DNA of 64,000 nucleotides from positions 1,550,001 to 1,614,000 of the forward strand of contig CM073202.1 of NCBI GenBank assembly GCA_037042915.1, in the 5' to 3' direction. Below, piece by piece: positions 31,689 through 47,133 of the stretch (its first letter is position 1; every line of letters starts with the position of its first letter). Origin of the DNA: Auricularia sp. M13 (taxonomy: Eukaryota; Basidiomycota; Agaricomycetes; Auriculariales; Auriculariaceae). The notes under the pieces were generated by a model. It did not search any database and had not been told where the DNA came from. It saw only the letters and a list, made by a program, of their open reading frames with translations. The position numbers were made by a program, and so were the translations under genes.

Positions 31689-34283
31689 TTAAGGCATGTA
31701 GTCGTCGCCGCTACCTTCCTCGGCGAAGTCATCGGAGCCTGGGTCTTCCTCAGACTGACGATAGTCAATCATCGACACACTTTGGCAAGCTGGGAGTTTA
31801 CCTCAGACTTTGGAACAACTCTATTCCATCGAGTACGCCGAGGTAAGGTTCGAGTGGGCTCCGCCTCCGACGCCAGAGGACCACCATCGTCCTCCGAAAC
31901 ATCCGACTCAACTTTGGTTTGAGCACGGCGAGTGCGCTTGTTGACCCGCCCCCCAGTGCCTGTAGCCGCCTTCCGCTTCGCTGCGCGAACTGGGCGTTGA
32001 TGATCGAGAGACATAGCTGCCCAACGACGCCGCTCCTGGAGGCTGAATTGGGCAAATCGGCGTCCTTCGGGGTCGTCCTGCAACCAGCTCTGCCCCGCGG
32101 CAGTGGTTTCCAACCAAGCAGTCCCGGCGGTTGTAAGTAACCACTTGCGCGCCTGTCCTTTCTGGTACAATATGCGTGAACCGATCGTGCCGTTAACCCA
32201 TTGCTTTTGAGCATCGCCGACAGCAGCAGCGATTTCCATGTCGTATGCAACACACTTCATGATGCCGATGGAGATAATTATGCCGCCAGTCGAAAGCGCC
32301 TCGAGAATATTGTCCAGTGAACGTTTGTCCTTTGGAAATCTAAGATTATCCTAAAATGCGTCAGAAGATCGCCATACGTCGGATACTATTTATTGCCGTA
32401 CTAGCCATCGCTGGCCCCATTTCTTCTTCAAGAGGTTTTGCGCCCATGTTGTCTTAGTTGCTTGAGGCATCTCGTTCCAAATGGTAGTTGGGAGCTCAGC
32501 TCTCCCAAAGACACTGAGCGCAGTCAGCGTAAAAATTCGGAAGACTTCCAGCAACTTACACGCATTCGCCGACATACAACCATGAGTTGGGAGCAATCCC
32601 CACAAACGTTGAAATATGCTGATCTTCGTCGAATCCGGACATAGAACTGAGCATAATTCCATGTTGACCTATGAAAATGAGTTGGGAGTCAGGGTGCATT
32701 AAAAGTTTAAATGTCGAACCTGGCTCCCGGGGCATATCCGGGTTCCAGTCAATGCTTGCACAAAGTATTTCGTCTCCCTTTTTCACACGCTCGAAGTGAA
32801 CGTCTTTAGTAACCTTCGGGAATGTGTCTTGAATATTTCCGCCCATCACGTGGTTGATAGCAGCTCTGGCGTCGAGACGAGTCAGTTTCAGTGATTGATC
32901 AAGGACGACCCCTCACCTGGAAGCAGTACAAACAGCGTCTTTGGGCACCAGTACGTCAGGTCCCAGACTTTCCTTCGATCTCTCGTCTATGCCCATATTC
33001 CCATCCTCGCCCTCACGTTTCACGCGAAGAATGACTTTTCGCACGCGCTCTTCACCGGCCATGCGAGGTGCACCTGCCCGTGTGGGCGGTTGTATAACAT
33101 CCAGCTCGATGACAGGCTTGACGTCTTCCTCCTCAGGTTCGCGCAAATCTGGAGACTGAACATAGGATCAATTGCAAAGTATGCCGATACAACGTGATAC
33201 TCACGGGTGAGAGAGCAGCGTGCGTGCCTGCGATCTTCGCCCGCGATGGTTTAATATCATTGGCAGGCCGTTCAATGTCCTAAAACCGTTCAACTACAAC
33301 TGGTAAAATATCCAGCTAACGTTGAACCCACCGGATTCGCATTGAATGGGGTGCTGGAACGTGAGCTGGGACGCGCCAAGGTTGAATTGGCGAGAGTGCC
33401 TGAAGTCGAAGGTTCCCGCTTTACAATGGGTTTCTCGTCCTCTGACGAATCGAGGGTCAGATCCACAACAACCTGCAAGACCATTGAGGTGGGTGCGTCC
33501 GTGGAAGTAGCAGAGGTTCTGGACCTTCTCCGCGGGCTTCTTCACGCGCTTCGCGGTTCTGCTGCGGGCAACAGGCGCAATTGCTTGCGCGTTTGGAGAA
33601 GTTTGCGGGAGGTCGACGTCGAGCTTAAGCTGTTGAAGACATAGTCAGCACTTTGAAAACGATGAATTGATAGTAAACGACCGCTCAGACCTCGTGTTTT
33701 GCTGCAGTATGGGCCCGTTTCTCAGTATCTGAGTCGTAGGTAAGGTCCATAAACTAGAACAATCGTGGCGTCATGCATATGGTACCGTACTCCACGGGAA
33801 AGTAGCAGACCTCTACTGGCTGCGTGGATTCTGAACGTTTCTTGCTACGGGGAGTGGATTGGGGCGTCGGGCGGCCATACTCTAAAACAGCTTCGCTTTT
33901 TGTCTATACGATTTCATGTGAGCAGGAGTAAGGCGCTGGTCTTTGGGTATGAATATGCGCACCCGGATTTTCGGCATCGTCGACTCCTCGCAACTGCGGT
34001 GCATGTTCAGCCAGCTTGGCCCTTCAGCGGCCTTGACCACGATATTCAGCAGCATTCAACATTCCATATACGCGCGACTCACGCGTGATAGGTTCACACA
34101 ACGAGCCTCCATGTCCAGGGCGGCCTGCAGCTGTTCCTCAAGCTCGAGTCTAGCTTCCAGAGTCAGGGTGCTCTCCTGGTCGTCGTGAGCATGGTCCAAT
34201 TGTTCACGAATGGAAGCTTGTCGAGCGCGAATCTTTTCCAATGTTGCCTGTCGTCGTGCATGATCAGATTTTGTGAGCGACAT
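31689..34283 (-). CDS. Basidiomycete-specific protein with conserved C-terminal domain (possibly DUF6697)
   Basis: Function unknown. The ATG at 34283 opens a short coiled coil (ARLELEEQLQAALDME). A disordered Lys/Arg/Glu-rich middle includes DLTLDSSEDEKPIVKREPS, a pattern like a SUMO-interacting motif (hydrophobic core beside acidic and Ser residues) and sumoylation-type site. A folded region follows: GGNIQDTFPKV, EILCASIDWNPDMP, FKLLMHPDSQLIFIGQHGIM, SWLYVGEC, ELPTTIWNEMPQATKTTWAQNL and MKCVAYDMEI. The last part is acidic and Lys-rich, ending SDDFAEEGSGDDYMP with the stop at 31689-31691. The W..MP..TKTTW..N and CVAYD pattern recalls proteins annotated DUF6697, which I offer with low certainty. 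Composition suggests a nuclear protein. Confidence 0.6.
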
Positions 34284-34762
34284 TTGCGTCGTTGCGACGG
34301 TGGTAGTGTCAACTCAGCAAGAGCGGTCGCGCCGGCCACTACCACCCTTCACTTACGGGCAATTCTGAAGAATGCTTCGGATATCCACCGTGCAATTTGA
34401 CGTCGCAGACCAGTATTGGAGTTCTGCAGTACATAATGCATAATGTGGTAAGTTTCGCTCAATCACTTTGCACATATCGACCATGTGCCAGTGAACGTGA
34501 CAAGTATCTGCCACAAGAATCGTAATATCTACCCATAAGCCTGGCTCGGGGATGCTGAATGTCGTGTGCTATAGTCAACATTGGTGGAGCTAGCCACTGA
34601 TCTAGTATGCTGGAAAACGAAAGTGAAGTCTATGCCATACACTGACGATAATAGCATCTGTTCCAACCGTTCGCACCGTCAAGACGATACGAGGCATTGC
34701 CAATGACATAGGCGTTGGCCGTTTATTATTCGATAGAAGGGGCCGCCGCGCCGACTTGCACA
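34284..34762. other. Intergenic region, no gene seen
   Basis: Somewhat AT-rich. It may hold an upstream exon or 5' UTR of the gene that starts at 34283. No recognisable feature. Confidence 0.4.
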
Positions 34763-35711
34763 TCACAGTGCTGTCCCAGGTAGTGGCGGAGCATCGGCAA
34801 GAGCGCGCAGTAGACGTTGGTTGCGGCGCTCAGCAAGGGAGGCTGAGCGGGAGTGCGTTGAGACGCGGTCTGGGTTTGGCATCGGGGATGGAGGCAGGGG
34901 CTCGGGTCGCCATGCCTGAACAGGAGCCTCTACAACATCGTTCCTAGGGGCGTCTGGAGGTGATGGGAAGAGCTCGGTGTCCGGGACGAGATTCTTTTCC
35001 TTTTGCGAAGTGGTTGGCAAGGAATCGTGAGATACGTCGGGAAAGTCGATGTGGTTCACGACGACGGAGACCTGCGACCGACTTGGGTTCATGTGCTTCA
35101 TCGCGTGTCCTGGAGCTTGGTGGCCTGCACGGGCCTGCAAGGACTCCTTGGAAGGCACCTTTGCACGCCGGCGTTGTCGACGGCGTGCGAAAAGCGCAAT
35201 GAGACCAATGAGCAGGAGAGGACCAAGCACGGATGGAATGACAATCGCAGCCACATTGCGTCCACTAACGAAGAGAGCCGTTATTCAGAGCTGAAAGCTT
35301 CTGATAGATGGATACACACTTGACGGGCGGTCGATTATTGTCTGCGTTAGCGTCAAGAAGTGACGGCCTAGCAGTCGGTTCCGGTTGGGTGCTTGTCGAG
35401 AAGGCAGGGTCCAGTGGTAGGTCTACGCAGACGGTCAGCCCAGGTCCCATTCAGGAACAGTTTCTTTCTCACCACTCGCAGTGTCACTCTGCGGGGACCT
35501 GGCATCTAATGGCACGGTGAACTCAGGCTTAGGACACGACCAGAAACGTTAACGCACAAAGCCTGTCAGACCAAATGACAGGGGGCATAGCCGGCCGCAC
35601 TTCTAGGCTGTCACTTGTGTAGCAGCACGATTTGAAACGAGTGGGATGGAAATGAGCGACTGGCCCTCAGGCGCACACAAAAAGCAGAGGCAGAGCCGTG
35701 GAAGCCGACAT
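34763..35711 (-). CDS. Single-pass membrane protein with short extracellular Ser/Thr region
   Basis: Predicted start at 35711 (MSASTALPLLF..), a weak signal-like segment, then small exons giving a Pro/Ser/Thr-rich outside part (LPLDPAFSTSTQPEPTARPS). One strong transmembrane helix follows (AAIVIPSVLGPLLLIGLIALFA) with a basic RRRQRRR stop-transfer signal. The cytoplasmic tail of about 130 residues is rich in Pro, Ser and His, and the stop is at 34763. The architecture resembles Mid2/Wsc-like wall sensors and other fungal single-pass proteins, but there is no WSC or SKG6 motif I can point to. The first two exons are the least certain. Confidence 0.55.
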
Positions 35712-35915
35712 CAAATCCTTGATTGGTTGAGCCGCTCAAGGGGCAACATCCCCGGGCGGCGGCGTAAACCTGATTGTCTCCGAGTCAATTCTGTGTGTGT
35801 GGTGTCGATCTCCTGAGCATCAAGATGAATTTCCGTTTTGTTCATCACGCTGTGTGCAAGTCTAGATATCCAGTATGGTACACCTTATATCGCCATATAT
35901 TAAGTATGTGTAGTT

Positions 35916-38900
35916 CTAAGCTTTGTAACCCAAGAAATCTGCCCACGAGCGAACTTCGCTTGGGATACGCCCTTCTCGGTAACCGCGCAGTCCACCGCTA
36001 GGTACTTTCTGCTCCAACGCACGCACAAATAGTTGCGCACATTGCGCATTGTTCAGGAGAGGGAACCCGAAGTCCACAGCATTCCTATGATGAGGATCAA
36101 TCAAAGGTTTCGCGATGCTGGGAAAGCAACGCACCTGCGCGCAACATAGTCTTGATCTGTTGCGTCCTTGCCACGGCTCGGCGAGAGATTGATAACACAT
36201 TGGATGTCGTATTCGTCGAAGACCTCGCGCAGCTTGCGCTTGTCGCGCGTAGGGAAAAAGATGCGCTTGCAGACAACATAAGGAATCGCGTTCATCGCCT
36301 CCTCAACATCCTTTGCAGAGCAGTAGATCTGGAACCCGAGGTTGCTGAGCGACTTGACAATGGGCGCCATTTCTGGGGTCTTAGGATCGCCACCTATGAG
36401 AACGCCCGTCCCCATCTGAGGCAGCTTGAAGCCGGTGGTCGACAAGAGAGATGCCCAGTATGCTTCTTCAACGTTGTTGCCGAAGGCAGCAACTTCGCCG
36501 GTGCTGGCCATTTCTGCACATTGTTCAGTCGCCTATATACTAAACGGACATGCGCGAGCACTTACCAACACCAAGGAAGGGATCCGCGCCGCCAAGCCGA
36601 GTCCAGGAGAACTGGGGAACCTTGATAGCAACATAATCCCGCTGGATCGCCATCAGGTCCTGGGGCTCGGGTACGTCCTGGCCGACAATCGCATTCGTTG
36701 CCGTTTCCACAAAGTTGTGGCCGAGAACCTTGGAAACGAAGGGGAACGAGCGAGAGGCGCGCAAGTTGCATTCGATGACCTTCAGTCCCGAAACTTCATT
36801 TGCCTTAGGCGCAGTACGAATGATTTGCATGTTGAACGGTCCGGAGATATCGAGAGCGTTGGCAACCTTCTGCGCAATCTCCTTGACGCGAGCTAGATCC
36901 TCCTGCGGAAGGGTATGCGGGGGAAGGACAAGCGTAGCATCGCCTGAATGGACGCCGGCGTGCTCGACGTGCTCAGAGACAGCGTGGATGATCAGCTGAC
37001 CCTTATGAGCGACAGCGTCTACATCAAGTTCCTGAGCTCCCTGGATGAACTTGCTGATAACGACCGGGTGAAGAGGCGATACAGAGGCCGCTGCGGAGAG
37101 GTTGTGCTCGAGCGCAGCCTCCTCGTTGACCACGTTCATGGCAGCTCCAGACAGAACATACGATGGACGGATGAGGACAGGATATCTATGACAACTTCAG
37201 CACCTAGTGTAGACGGCGGGAATCAAAGATAACGCACCCAACCTTCCTGGCGAACGCTTTCGCGGCCTCAACGCTCGTAGCCTCGGTCCATTCAGGCTGG
37301 TCAACGCCAACGCTGTCAAGAACAGCAGAGAACTTGTGGCGGTCCTCAGCGGTATCGATCTTGTCAGGGTCGGTACCAAGCACCGACACGCCGCTCTCCT
37401 TGAGACGAAGCGCGATGTTCTGAGGCAGCTGGCCTGCAGGCACGGTCATCAGTAAAACATAAATTGACTTGGCGAAGGAAACCTACCGCCAACGCTGACG
37501 ACCACGCCCTCGGCGTTCTCGATCTCGTAAATGTCCATAACACGCTCCCAGCCCAGCTCTTCGAAATACAGCCGGTCCGCCTCGTCGAAGTCTGTTGAGA
37601 CGGTTTCTGGGTTGTAGTTGATCATGACGGTCGCCTTGCCCATCTCGCTCAGGCGCCGGGCGCAGGTCACGGCGCACCAATCGAACTCCACACTGCTGCC
37701 AATGCGGTAGACGCCGCTGCCGAGAACGACAGTACCCTTGGACGGTGCCTCGATATCGTGCGTCGTCGCATTGTACGTTGTGTAGAGGTAGTTCGTGTGG
37801 GCAGGGAATTCAGCAGCCAGTGTATCGATCCGTTTGACGAAGGGCGTAATGCCGAGGCTCTTGCGGTATGTCCGGACAGCTAGTTCATCGACCGAAATGA
37901 GGCGGCCGATTTGCAAGTCCGAGAAACCCATCTTCTTAGCCGTAAGCATGAGCTCGTGCCCAATAGCTTCAAGTGATCCTGCCGCGGCGATGCTATTGCT
38001 GGTCTCGACGATGTTCTCAAGCTTGTATAGGAACCACTGTAACACGGTGTCAGCTAAACAGTTTGACACCGCTAAGATCAACGCATACCTTGTCAATCTT
38101 TGAAAGATCGTGGACGCGGTCAACCGAGTAGCCCCGGTCATACATGGCATGAGCGACAGCGAAGAGGCGTGTATCGGTAGGCCGCGAGATTAGGTCGTCC
38201 AGAGTCTCCTCCGTCACGGACCACTCCCCAGTCGCCTTATCCTTGCTGAAGCCAAACGGCTCGAAACCAACGTAGCGAGGGTCGACCTGACGCACGGCCT
38301 TCTGAAGCGACTCTTCGAACGTCCGCCCAATAGCCATGACCTCTCCAACCGATTTCATCGCAGAACCGATATGTCGATCGACCTGTAGATGGCGTAAGAA
38401 GTGTGCTCAGACCTCTAAGGGTCGTTGCATACCTGTCCACTGAACTTGGCCAAATCGAACTTCGGGATCTTGGTGACAATATAGTCTAGAGAGGGCTCGA
38501 AGCATGCAGTAGTGGTCTTGGTCACAGCATTGGGCAGCTCGGGGAGGGTGTACCCGAGAGCGAGCTTGGCCGCGGTGTATGCCAGAGGGTACCCAGTTGC
38601 CTTAGACGCGAGTGCACTAGAGCGACTCAACCTGGTCGAGAAGTCAGTGGAGAGCTACATCGTAGAATTGTTATTCATACCTCGCGTTGACCTCAATGAC
38701 ACAGTAGTTGCCAGTAACCGGGTCCAACGCGTATTGGATGTTACATTCCCGACCACGCCAAGATGGCGGATGACATTGAGCGCGGCAGTCCGAAGCATGT
38801 GGTATTCGTTATCCGGGAGAGTTTGTGATGGCGCAACAACGATCGAGTCGCCAGTGTGGGTTCCGAGAGGGTCGAAGTTCTCCATGTTGCAGCAAATGAT

Positions 38901-39918
38901 CGTGTTCTAAAAGAAAAAAATGAGTATATGACTCCGAAGAGCAAAGAGAAAGGCCTTACGTCTGCGGCGTCGCGCACGACCTCGTATTCCAGTTCCTTCC
39001 AGCCTTTCATGCTCCGTTCCACGAGGACCTGGGGGCTCAAACTCAAACTCTTCGCGGCGAGATCACGCAATTCATCAGGGTCGTTCGCAAAGCCAGATCC
39101 AAGGCCACCGAGCGTGTACGCCGCGCGAAGGATGACAGGATAGCCGATTTGGTCGGCGACATCCAGAGCGGCCTTCACCGACGAGACTGCTTGTGAGCGC
39201 GCCGTGGGTATGTTAATTTCTAAACAATGGTCATGAGGACTAGGGAACACTTTCGTGGGCGCAAACGCACCACTCAGCGCTTGCACGAATAGGTCACGGT
39301 CTTCCGAAAGTTCAAGGGTGCGGATGGGCGTCCCGAGAACGCGAACCCCCAAACGGTCGAGGACGCCCATCTTGTCCAGCTCAATACCAACGTTGAGTGC
39401 CGTCTGAGGGAGGAGAGGTCAGACTGTGGATCACCAGACGCAAGCACCGCACACACCTGACCACCAAACGTCAGGAGGATTCCATCTGGGCGCTCCCGCT
39501 CGAGCACGTAGGCTACATAGTCCGCAGTGACCGGAATAAAGTAGACCTGGTCGGCCAGCGCGTGCGAGGTCTGCCATGTCGCGATGTTGGGGTTGATGAG
39601 GATGGGCGAGAGACCCTCCTCGCGCAGAGCTTTTATGGCCTGAGAGCCAGAATAGTCAAACTCGCCGGCCTGCCCAATGGAGAGGCCGCCAGAGCCGACG
39701 ACGAGGACTTTTGAGAGATTGGTTTCGCGGTACGACGGCAGAACGCGGGCGGACAATTTTCGCGCGAGATTGGAGGGAGAGTGCAGCGTCGCGTCGTCCG
39801 ACGCATTGAAGTTGCCCACCGCCGGGGCAGCCACCGCCCTAACGCGTGCGGAGACATGGATGAGGCGCCGCGCGGGCGGGCGGGCGAATCGAGAGAGGAG
39901 CTGGGCGCGTGCGAGCAT
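35916..39918 (-). CDS. CPA2: Arginine-specific carbamoyl-phosphate synthase, large (ammonia-type) chain, mitochondrial
   Basis: Makes carbamoyl phosphate from bicarbonate, two ATP and ammonia passed from the small (glutaminase) chain; it feeds arginine synthesis. The start at 39918 gives a basic Ala/Arg-rich mitochondrial presequence ([20 protein letters not shown]). The first ATP-grasp half has [76 protein letters not shown] and [16 protein letters not shown]. The middle includes [21 protein letters not shown] and the second half [40 protein letters not shown] and [13 protein letters not shown]. The C-terminal MGS-like allosteric domain includes [16 protein letters not shown]. It ends [10 protein letters not shown], stop 35916. 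No glutaminase, dihydroorotase or transcarbamylase domain is fused, which separates it from the pyrimidine URA2 enzyme. About ten introns. Confidence 0.93.
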
Positions 39919-40195
39919 GGCCGTGCTTAATGACCAAGGGCCGAGAAAACGTGGTCGCTGAGATAGCTTCAAGCCGTGAGCAGGGGCCAGGACGGACGGG
40001 TCCCTCACTGTGCTCACTCGTCTCGTGTGTTTTGGGTGAAGGGCATCCAGGCGCTGCTTAAAAACGCGCGCGGGCCTGTGCTTTCGTCGATTTGCGAAGC
40101 GGAAAAAAACGAGGGAGCGTCAAACAAGCCCAATCAATGTCGCGAGTCAGACTCAAGTCACTGGACCAGAACACCACGGCATCTATAGCGCTCCT

Positions 40196-41484
40196 CTACT
40201 CGTACACGTCTTCCAGTGGAGCTGGGAAACTATATGCGGTTTGGGCTCTCACTTCGTCCATGACTTCCATAATGGCAAGGCTTTCCTCCAAGGTGCATTC
40301 CTCCACAGACAATTTCCCATCTCGAATGGCTCTTGCGCACGCATCTGCTTCCCAAAACAGGCCATGTCCAGGAATAGGGACTGTCTTTCTCACAGGCTCT
40401 TGTCCCTTGAGCTGAAGGATATACGTTTCCGGACGGTATGGCGGCCACTCGACAAGAAGATCGCCCTTGGAACGATTCTCAATTGTGTGTCTGCTGGAAC
40501 CGACAAGTCCTCACCTTCTCTCCCTGTATCGCAGCACAGTAAGCTCTGGGAGTCTGCACTGATATGCTGCTCGTTGCAGTGCCTACGGCATGTGCCTCCT
40601 CGAAGACTAGGTTCACGGTTGTAAACTCGTCCACGTCGTAGTTCTCCGCCTTCAACACACTGCCGGAGACGCGCGGCTTCTTGTGGTTGTTTGGTCCGTA
40701 TAGCGCCAGGAAATTCCACGTGATGGGGTAAATTCCCAGGTCCAACAGGGCTCCGCCTCCCAGGTCTGGTCTGAAGAGTCTTCCGGGTGGGTTCCTGGAG
40801 AAGACGAGCGAAAAATCGCTCCAGACGCGCTGAATATTACCAAGAACCTTCTTCTCGTGCAGCAGGTCTAGGATCTCGCGGGTGATCGGGAAGAATCGCG
40901 TCCAAACGGCCTCCATAAGGAACAGTTTCTTTTCGCTCGCAAGGCGGATTATGTGCGCTGTCTGCTTTGCATTGATGGTGACTTGTATGCGTCAGATTAT
41001 ACTGAAGGTAGCGATTGGTCTTCTCTTACATGGTTTCTGGGAATATTTGAGCAAGCAAGAACGGAAGTCTGTGAGCTAATGGAACAAACCTCGCAGCAGA
41101 TGTGTTTGCCCGCACGCAGGGCATCGAGCATATTATCGTAGTGATGGGACTGGGGCGACGCAATATATACGATCTGAACATCTTTGTCCTCCAGGACGTC
41201 GTTGTAGCTGCCGTACGCGCGGATGGTGCTTGCAGCCGCTGAGTTGTTCCCGGCGACTGAGTCGATGAAGGCTTTCGCTTTATCGACCGAGGACGAGGAC
41301 CCAACAGCCACTACCTTGTGCGTAACGTCCTTCACGTCTCGCGTAGCTGGATCGAGCAAGAGATCCTTCACAAATTGCTCGGCGATGTAACCCTTAAGAG
41401 TTATCTTTCAGCTTTCGTAAACGCAGAGCCATCAGGCGCACTTGCCGTTGCCAGGATGCCCCAGTTGAGGGTGTAAACCGTCAT
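40196..41484 (-). CDS. Gfo/Idh/MocA-family oxidoreductase (dihydrodiol/D-xylose dehydrogenase-like)
   Basis: An NAD(P)-dependent dehydrogenase acting on a sugar or diol. The first exon at 41484 codes MTVYTLNWGILAT; it is joined by a GC-AG intron (41393-41445, donor GCAAGT) to GYIAEQFVKDLLLDP, forming the N-terminal nucleotide-binding strand. Next are VDKAKAFID, AYGSYNDVLEDKDVQIVYIA and SPQSHHYDNMLDALRAGKHICCE. The family EKP motif is completed by a 7-nt exon, AAACCAT at 41030-41036, between introns 41037-41089 and 40982-41029, then FTINAKQTAHIIRLASEK. The C-terminal domain has FLMEAVWTRFFP, GGGALLDLGIYPITW and ends SFPAPLEDVYE, stop 40196. Its closest general match is the dimeric dihydrodiol dehydrogenase/NADP D-xylose dehydrogenase group. 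It sits next to cellobiose dehydrogenase. Substrate not predictable. Confidence 0.88.
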
Positions 41485-41727
41485 AGTACTGTACGAGTCA
41501 GAGGTCCGAGAAACACGCACAGTGGCCGCCCGAGCCGTCGAGGCGGAGAGCACCGGACCCTCGGGCCGTCTCGGATAGGGGCCATACGTACGCAAACAAC
41601 GACAAGCAAATGCAATAAATCAAATTCCGAGACTTTTGGTTTCCACAAAACACACAAGCAATGATACCGTACATTACACGCGATGCTATCTCTGAAGTCG
41701 AGTTCGAGAAGCTCAGCGCTCAAGCGC

Positions 41728-44764
<3,037 letters not shown>

Positions 44765-44947
44765 TGCGCAGGCTCTGGGGACCTGTGCTTGTGATGCGCC
44801 GGATAGTGCATGGGACGATTTATGTAGGACCGATTGGCTCGTCGGCCACGTCGTAGGGTGGGGAAACTTCGTTGTGCGGCGGAGGATTATCGCGCGTTCG
44901 GGTGTTGCCGGTGGAGGATCCTGGTTCCGAGTCCTTTTTCCGCGTCG

Positions 44948-46386
44948 ATGTCTTTCTTTGGCGGCGCGGGCAGCTCGAGCGCGCTGACGACGACGAACAA
45001 CGCGTCCGCGGAGCGCGACCTCGAGGTCAGCGACCCGCCGGACGACTCGATCTCGTCGCTCGCGTTCTGCCCGGTCGCAAACTACCTCGCAGTCGGCTCG
45101 TGGAACAACCAGGTGCGCCCTGCAGCTGCCCTCATCACGGCCGCGTGACCGCGCTTCTGCCAGGTCCGAATCTACGAAGTTGCCGCGAGCGGTCAGACCC
45201 AGGGCAAGGCCATGTACCAGCACGAGGCGCCCGTGCTCTCCGTTTGCTGGAACAAGGCGCGCGTCGCAGTCTCCCGCATCCGCAGCGCCCACTGAACGCA
45301 GCCCAGGACGGCAACAAGGTCTTTCCGGCGGCGCAGACAAGGCCGCGCGCGCCTTCGACGTTCAGACAGGCCAGCCCACACAGGTCGCCCAGCACGACGC
45401 GCCCATAAAGTGCGTCAAGTGGATCGAGGCGCCCAGCGGCGGCATCCTTGTCACCGGCAGCTGGGACAAGACGCTGAAAGTACGTGTCGGCTCGACTGCC
45501 CGCGTTTTGCCACTGTCTGACTTTCACCGGCAGTACTGGGACCTGCGTTCGCCGAACCCCGTCTCCACCGTTACCCTTCCCGAGCGCTGCTACACGCTCG
45601 ACGTTCAATACCCCCTCATGGTCGTTGGCACCGCAGAGCGCCATATTCAGATATTCAACCTCACTAACCCAACCACCGCGTTCAAGGCGCGTTCGACACC
45701 GTGTTTACCCGCCTCGGCTGACTGCTTGGCTTGCCACAGACGATACAATCGCCACTCAAATGGCAAACACGCGTTGTCAGCTGTTTCCCTCAAGCAAACG
45801 GCTTTGCAGTGGGCAGCATAGAAGGTCGCGTGGCCATCCAGTTTGTGCAACTTGTTTCGCCGCCCTGCTTCAGACTCACATCTGCATTTAGATACGTCGA
45901 GGACAAGGATAGCAGGTACGTTTAACCAACACAACACCACAACATGCCAATGATATTTATGTCCGCAGCCAAAACTTCTCCTTCAAGTGTCATCGGAAAG
46001 ACCAGTCGAAAGACCAGACACTCGTATACGCCGTAAACGACATCAGCTTCCACCCGGTCCACGGCACCTTCAGCACGGCGGGCGCGGACGGCACGATCAA
46101 CTTCTGGGACAAGGATGCACGCTCGCGCATTAAGCGTTAGTGTTTCTCCATGCATGCATCCGGAGCGGTCGCGGGTCAACTCACTCCCCCCTCCCACCCC
46201 ACAGCGTTCGACCCGGTACCGGGGCCAGTAAGCACGACCGGCTTCAACAAGGACGGCACCATCTTTGCGTACGCTATTTCGTACGACTGGTCGAAAGGCC
46301 ACTCGGGCATGGTCCCCGGGCACCCGAACAAGATCATGCTGCACGCGTGCAAGGAAGAGGAGGTCAAGCGCCGCCCGAAGAAGTAG
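44948..46386 (+). CDS. RAE1: mRNA export factor RAE1/GLE2 (WD40), with one apparent frameshift
   Basis: A seven-bladed WD40 protein at the nuclear pore that binds Nup98-type nucleoporins and mRNA. Blades seen: DDSISSLAFCPVANYLAVGSW, MYQHEAPVLSVCWNK, DGNKVF and SGGADKAARAFDVQTG, HDAPIKCVKWIEAPSGG with LVTGSWDKTLKYWDLR, ERCYTLDVQYPLMVVGTAER, GFAVGSIEGRVAIQYVEDKD, DISFHPVHGTFSTAGADGTI with NFWDKD, then STTGFNKDGTIFAYAISYDW. The end is KEEEVKRRPKK, stop 46384-46386. Five or more introns. DGNKVF and SGGADKAARAFD are in different frames: the run TTT at 45322-45324 appears to lack one T. As RAE1 is usually essential, a base-call error is likelier than a real null. It is divergent from cellobiose dehydrogenase, with 183 bp between. 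Confidence 0.88.
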
Positions 46387-47133
46387 TCCTCCTCCGCCCG
46401 TGTACCGCGCTCCCGCCTTGTATTTCGGTGCTATATCTTGGTCTCGCGTTGCTGTGTGTATTTCTCTGCTTTCCCGGCAATTAACACGTCTCCGTCAAAC
46501 ATTCTCTCCAGCGAGCTCCGCCCAGGAAGCTGATACCGTATCGTCGGGCTAGACGGTGGACGGTGGACGGTGACGAGCGTGAAGCCGCAGGCGTGGGGAG
46601 AGGAAGATATGGATGGTCCGTGTCCCGACAAGTCGACGGCCGTCGTCGACGTGTCTAAGAGGGGCGCGCCACGTGAGCAGCAATCCGTGCTGGACGGTGC
46701 CTTCGTCTCATCTGGAGCGTGGCGATCCCCACAAGACTGATGCTTGCGCCAGCGGTCGGCGAAACTCGACTTCTATGATTGGTTGGGCAGCGTCACTGGC
46801 GGCGTTGCTCGCCGCTATTACTTTGATAGGGCTCTGTTGCGGGCTACCGCTGAAGTGACGACGTCTACGAGGTTGTATTCGTGGACGGAACCGACGTTAT
46901 AGACACGTGTGCATAGGCTCCATGGATGAATCGCTATTGTATGGTGACCCGATGACGCTAACGGATGGCTTTGTTCTATTCGCGTCGCACGCTCTAATCT
47001 AAAGCATTGACTCAACTGCAAAGCAATTGGTACACAGATGTAGACTGCTCGTTGCACGCATGTGAGGGGAAAGGCGCTGCGCTGTGGGCCGACGGAGTTG
47101 ACCGATGGAGTTTTGGACATCCGGGAGCTTAGC
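46387..47133. other. Convergent intergenic region, no gene seen
   Basis: Between the stops of RAE1 (+) and the antiporter (-). Short frames carry no recognisable motif. Confidence 0.5.
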
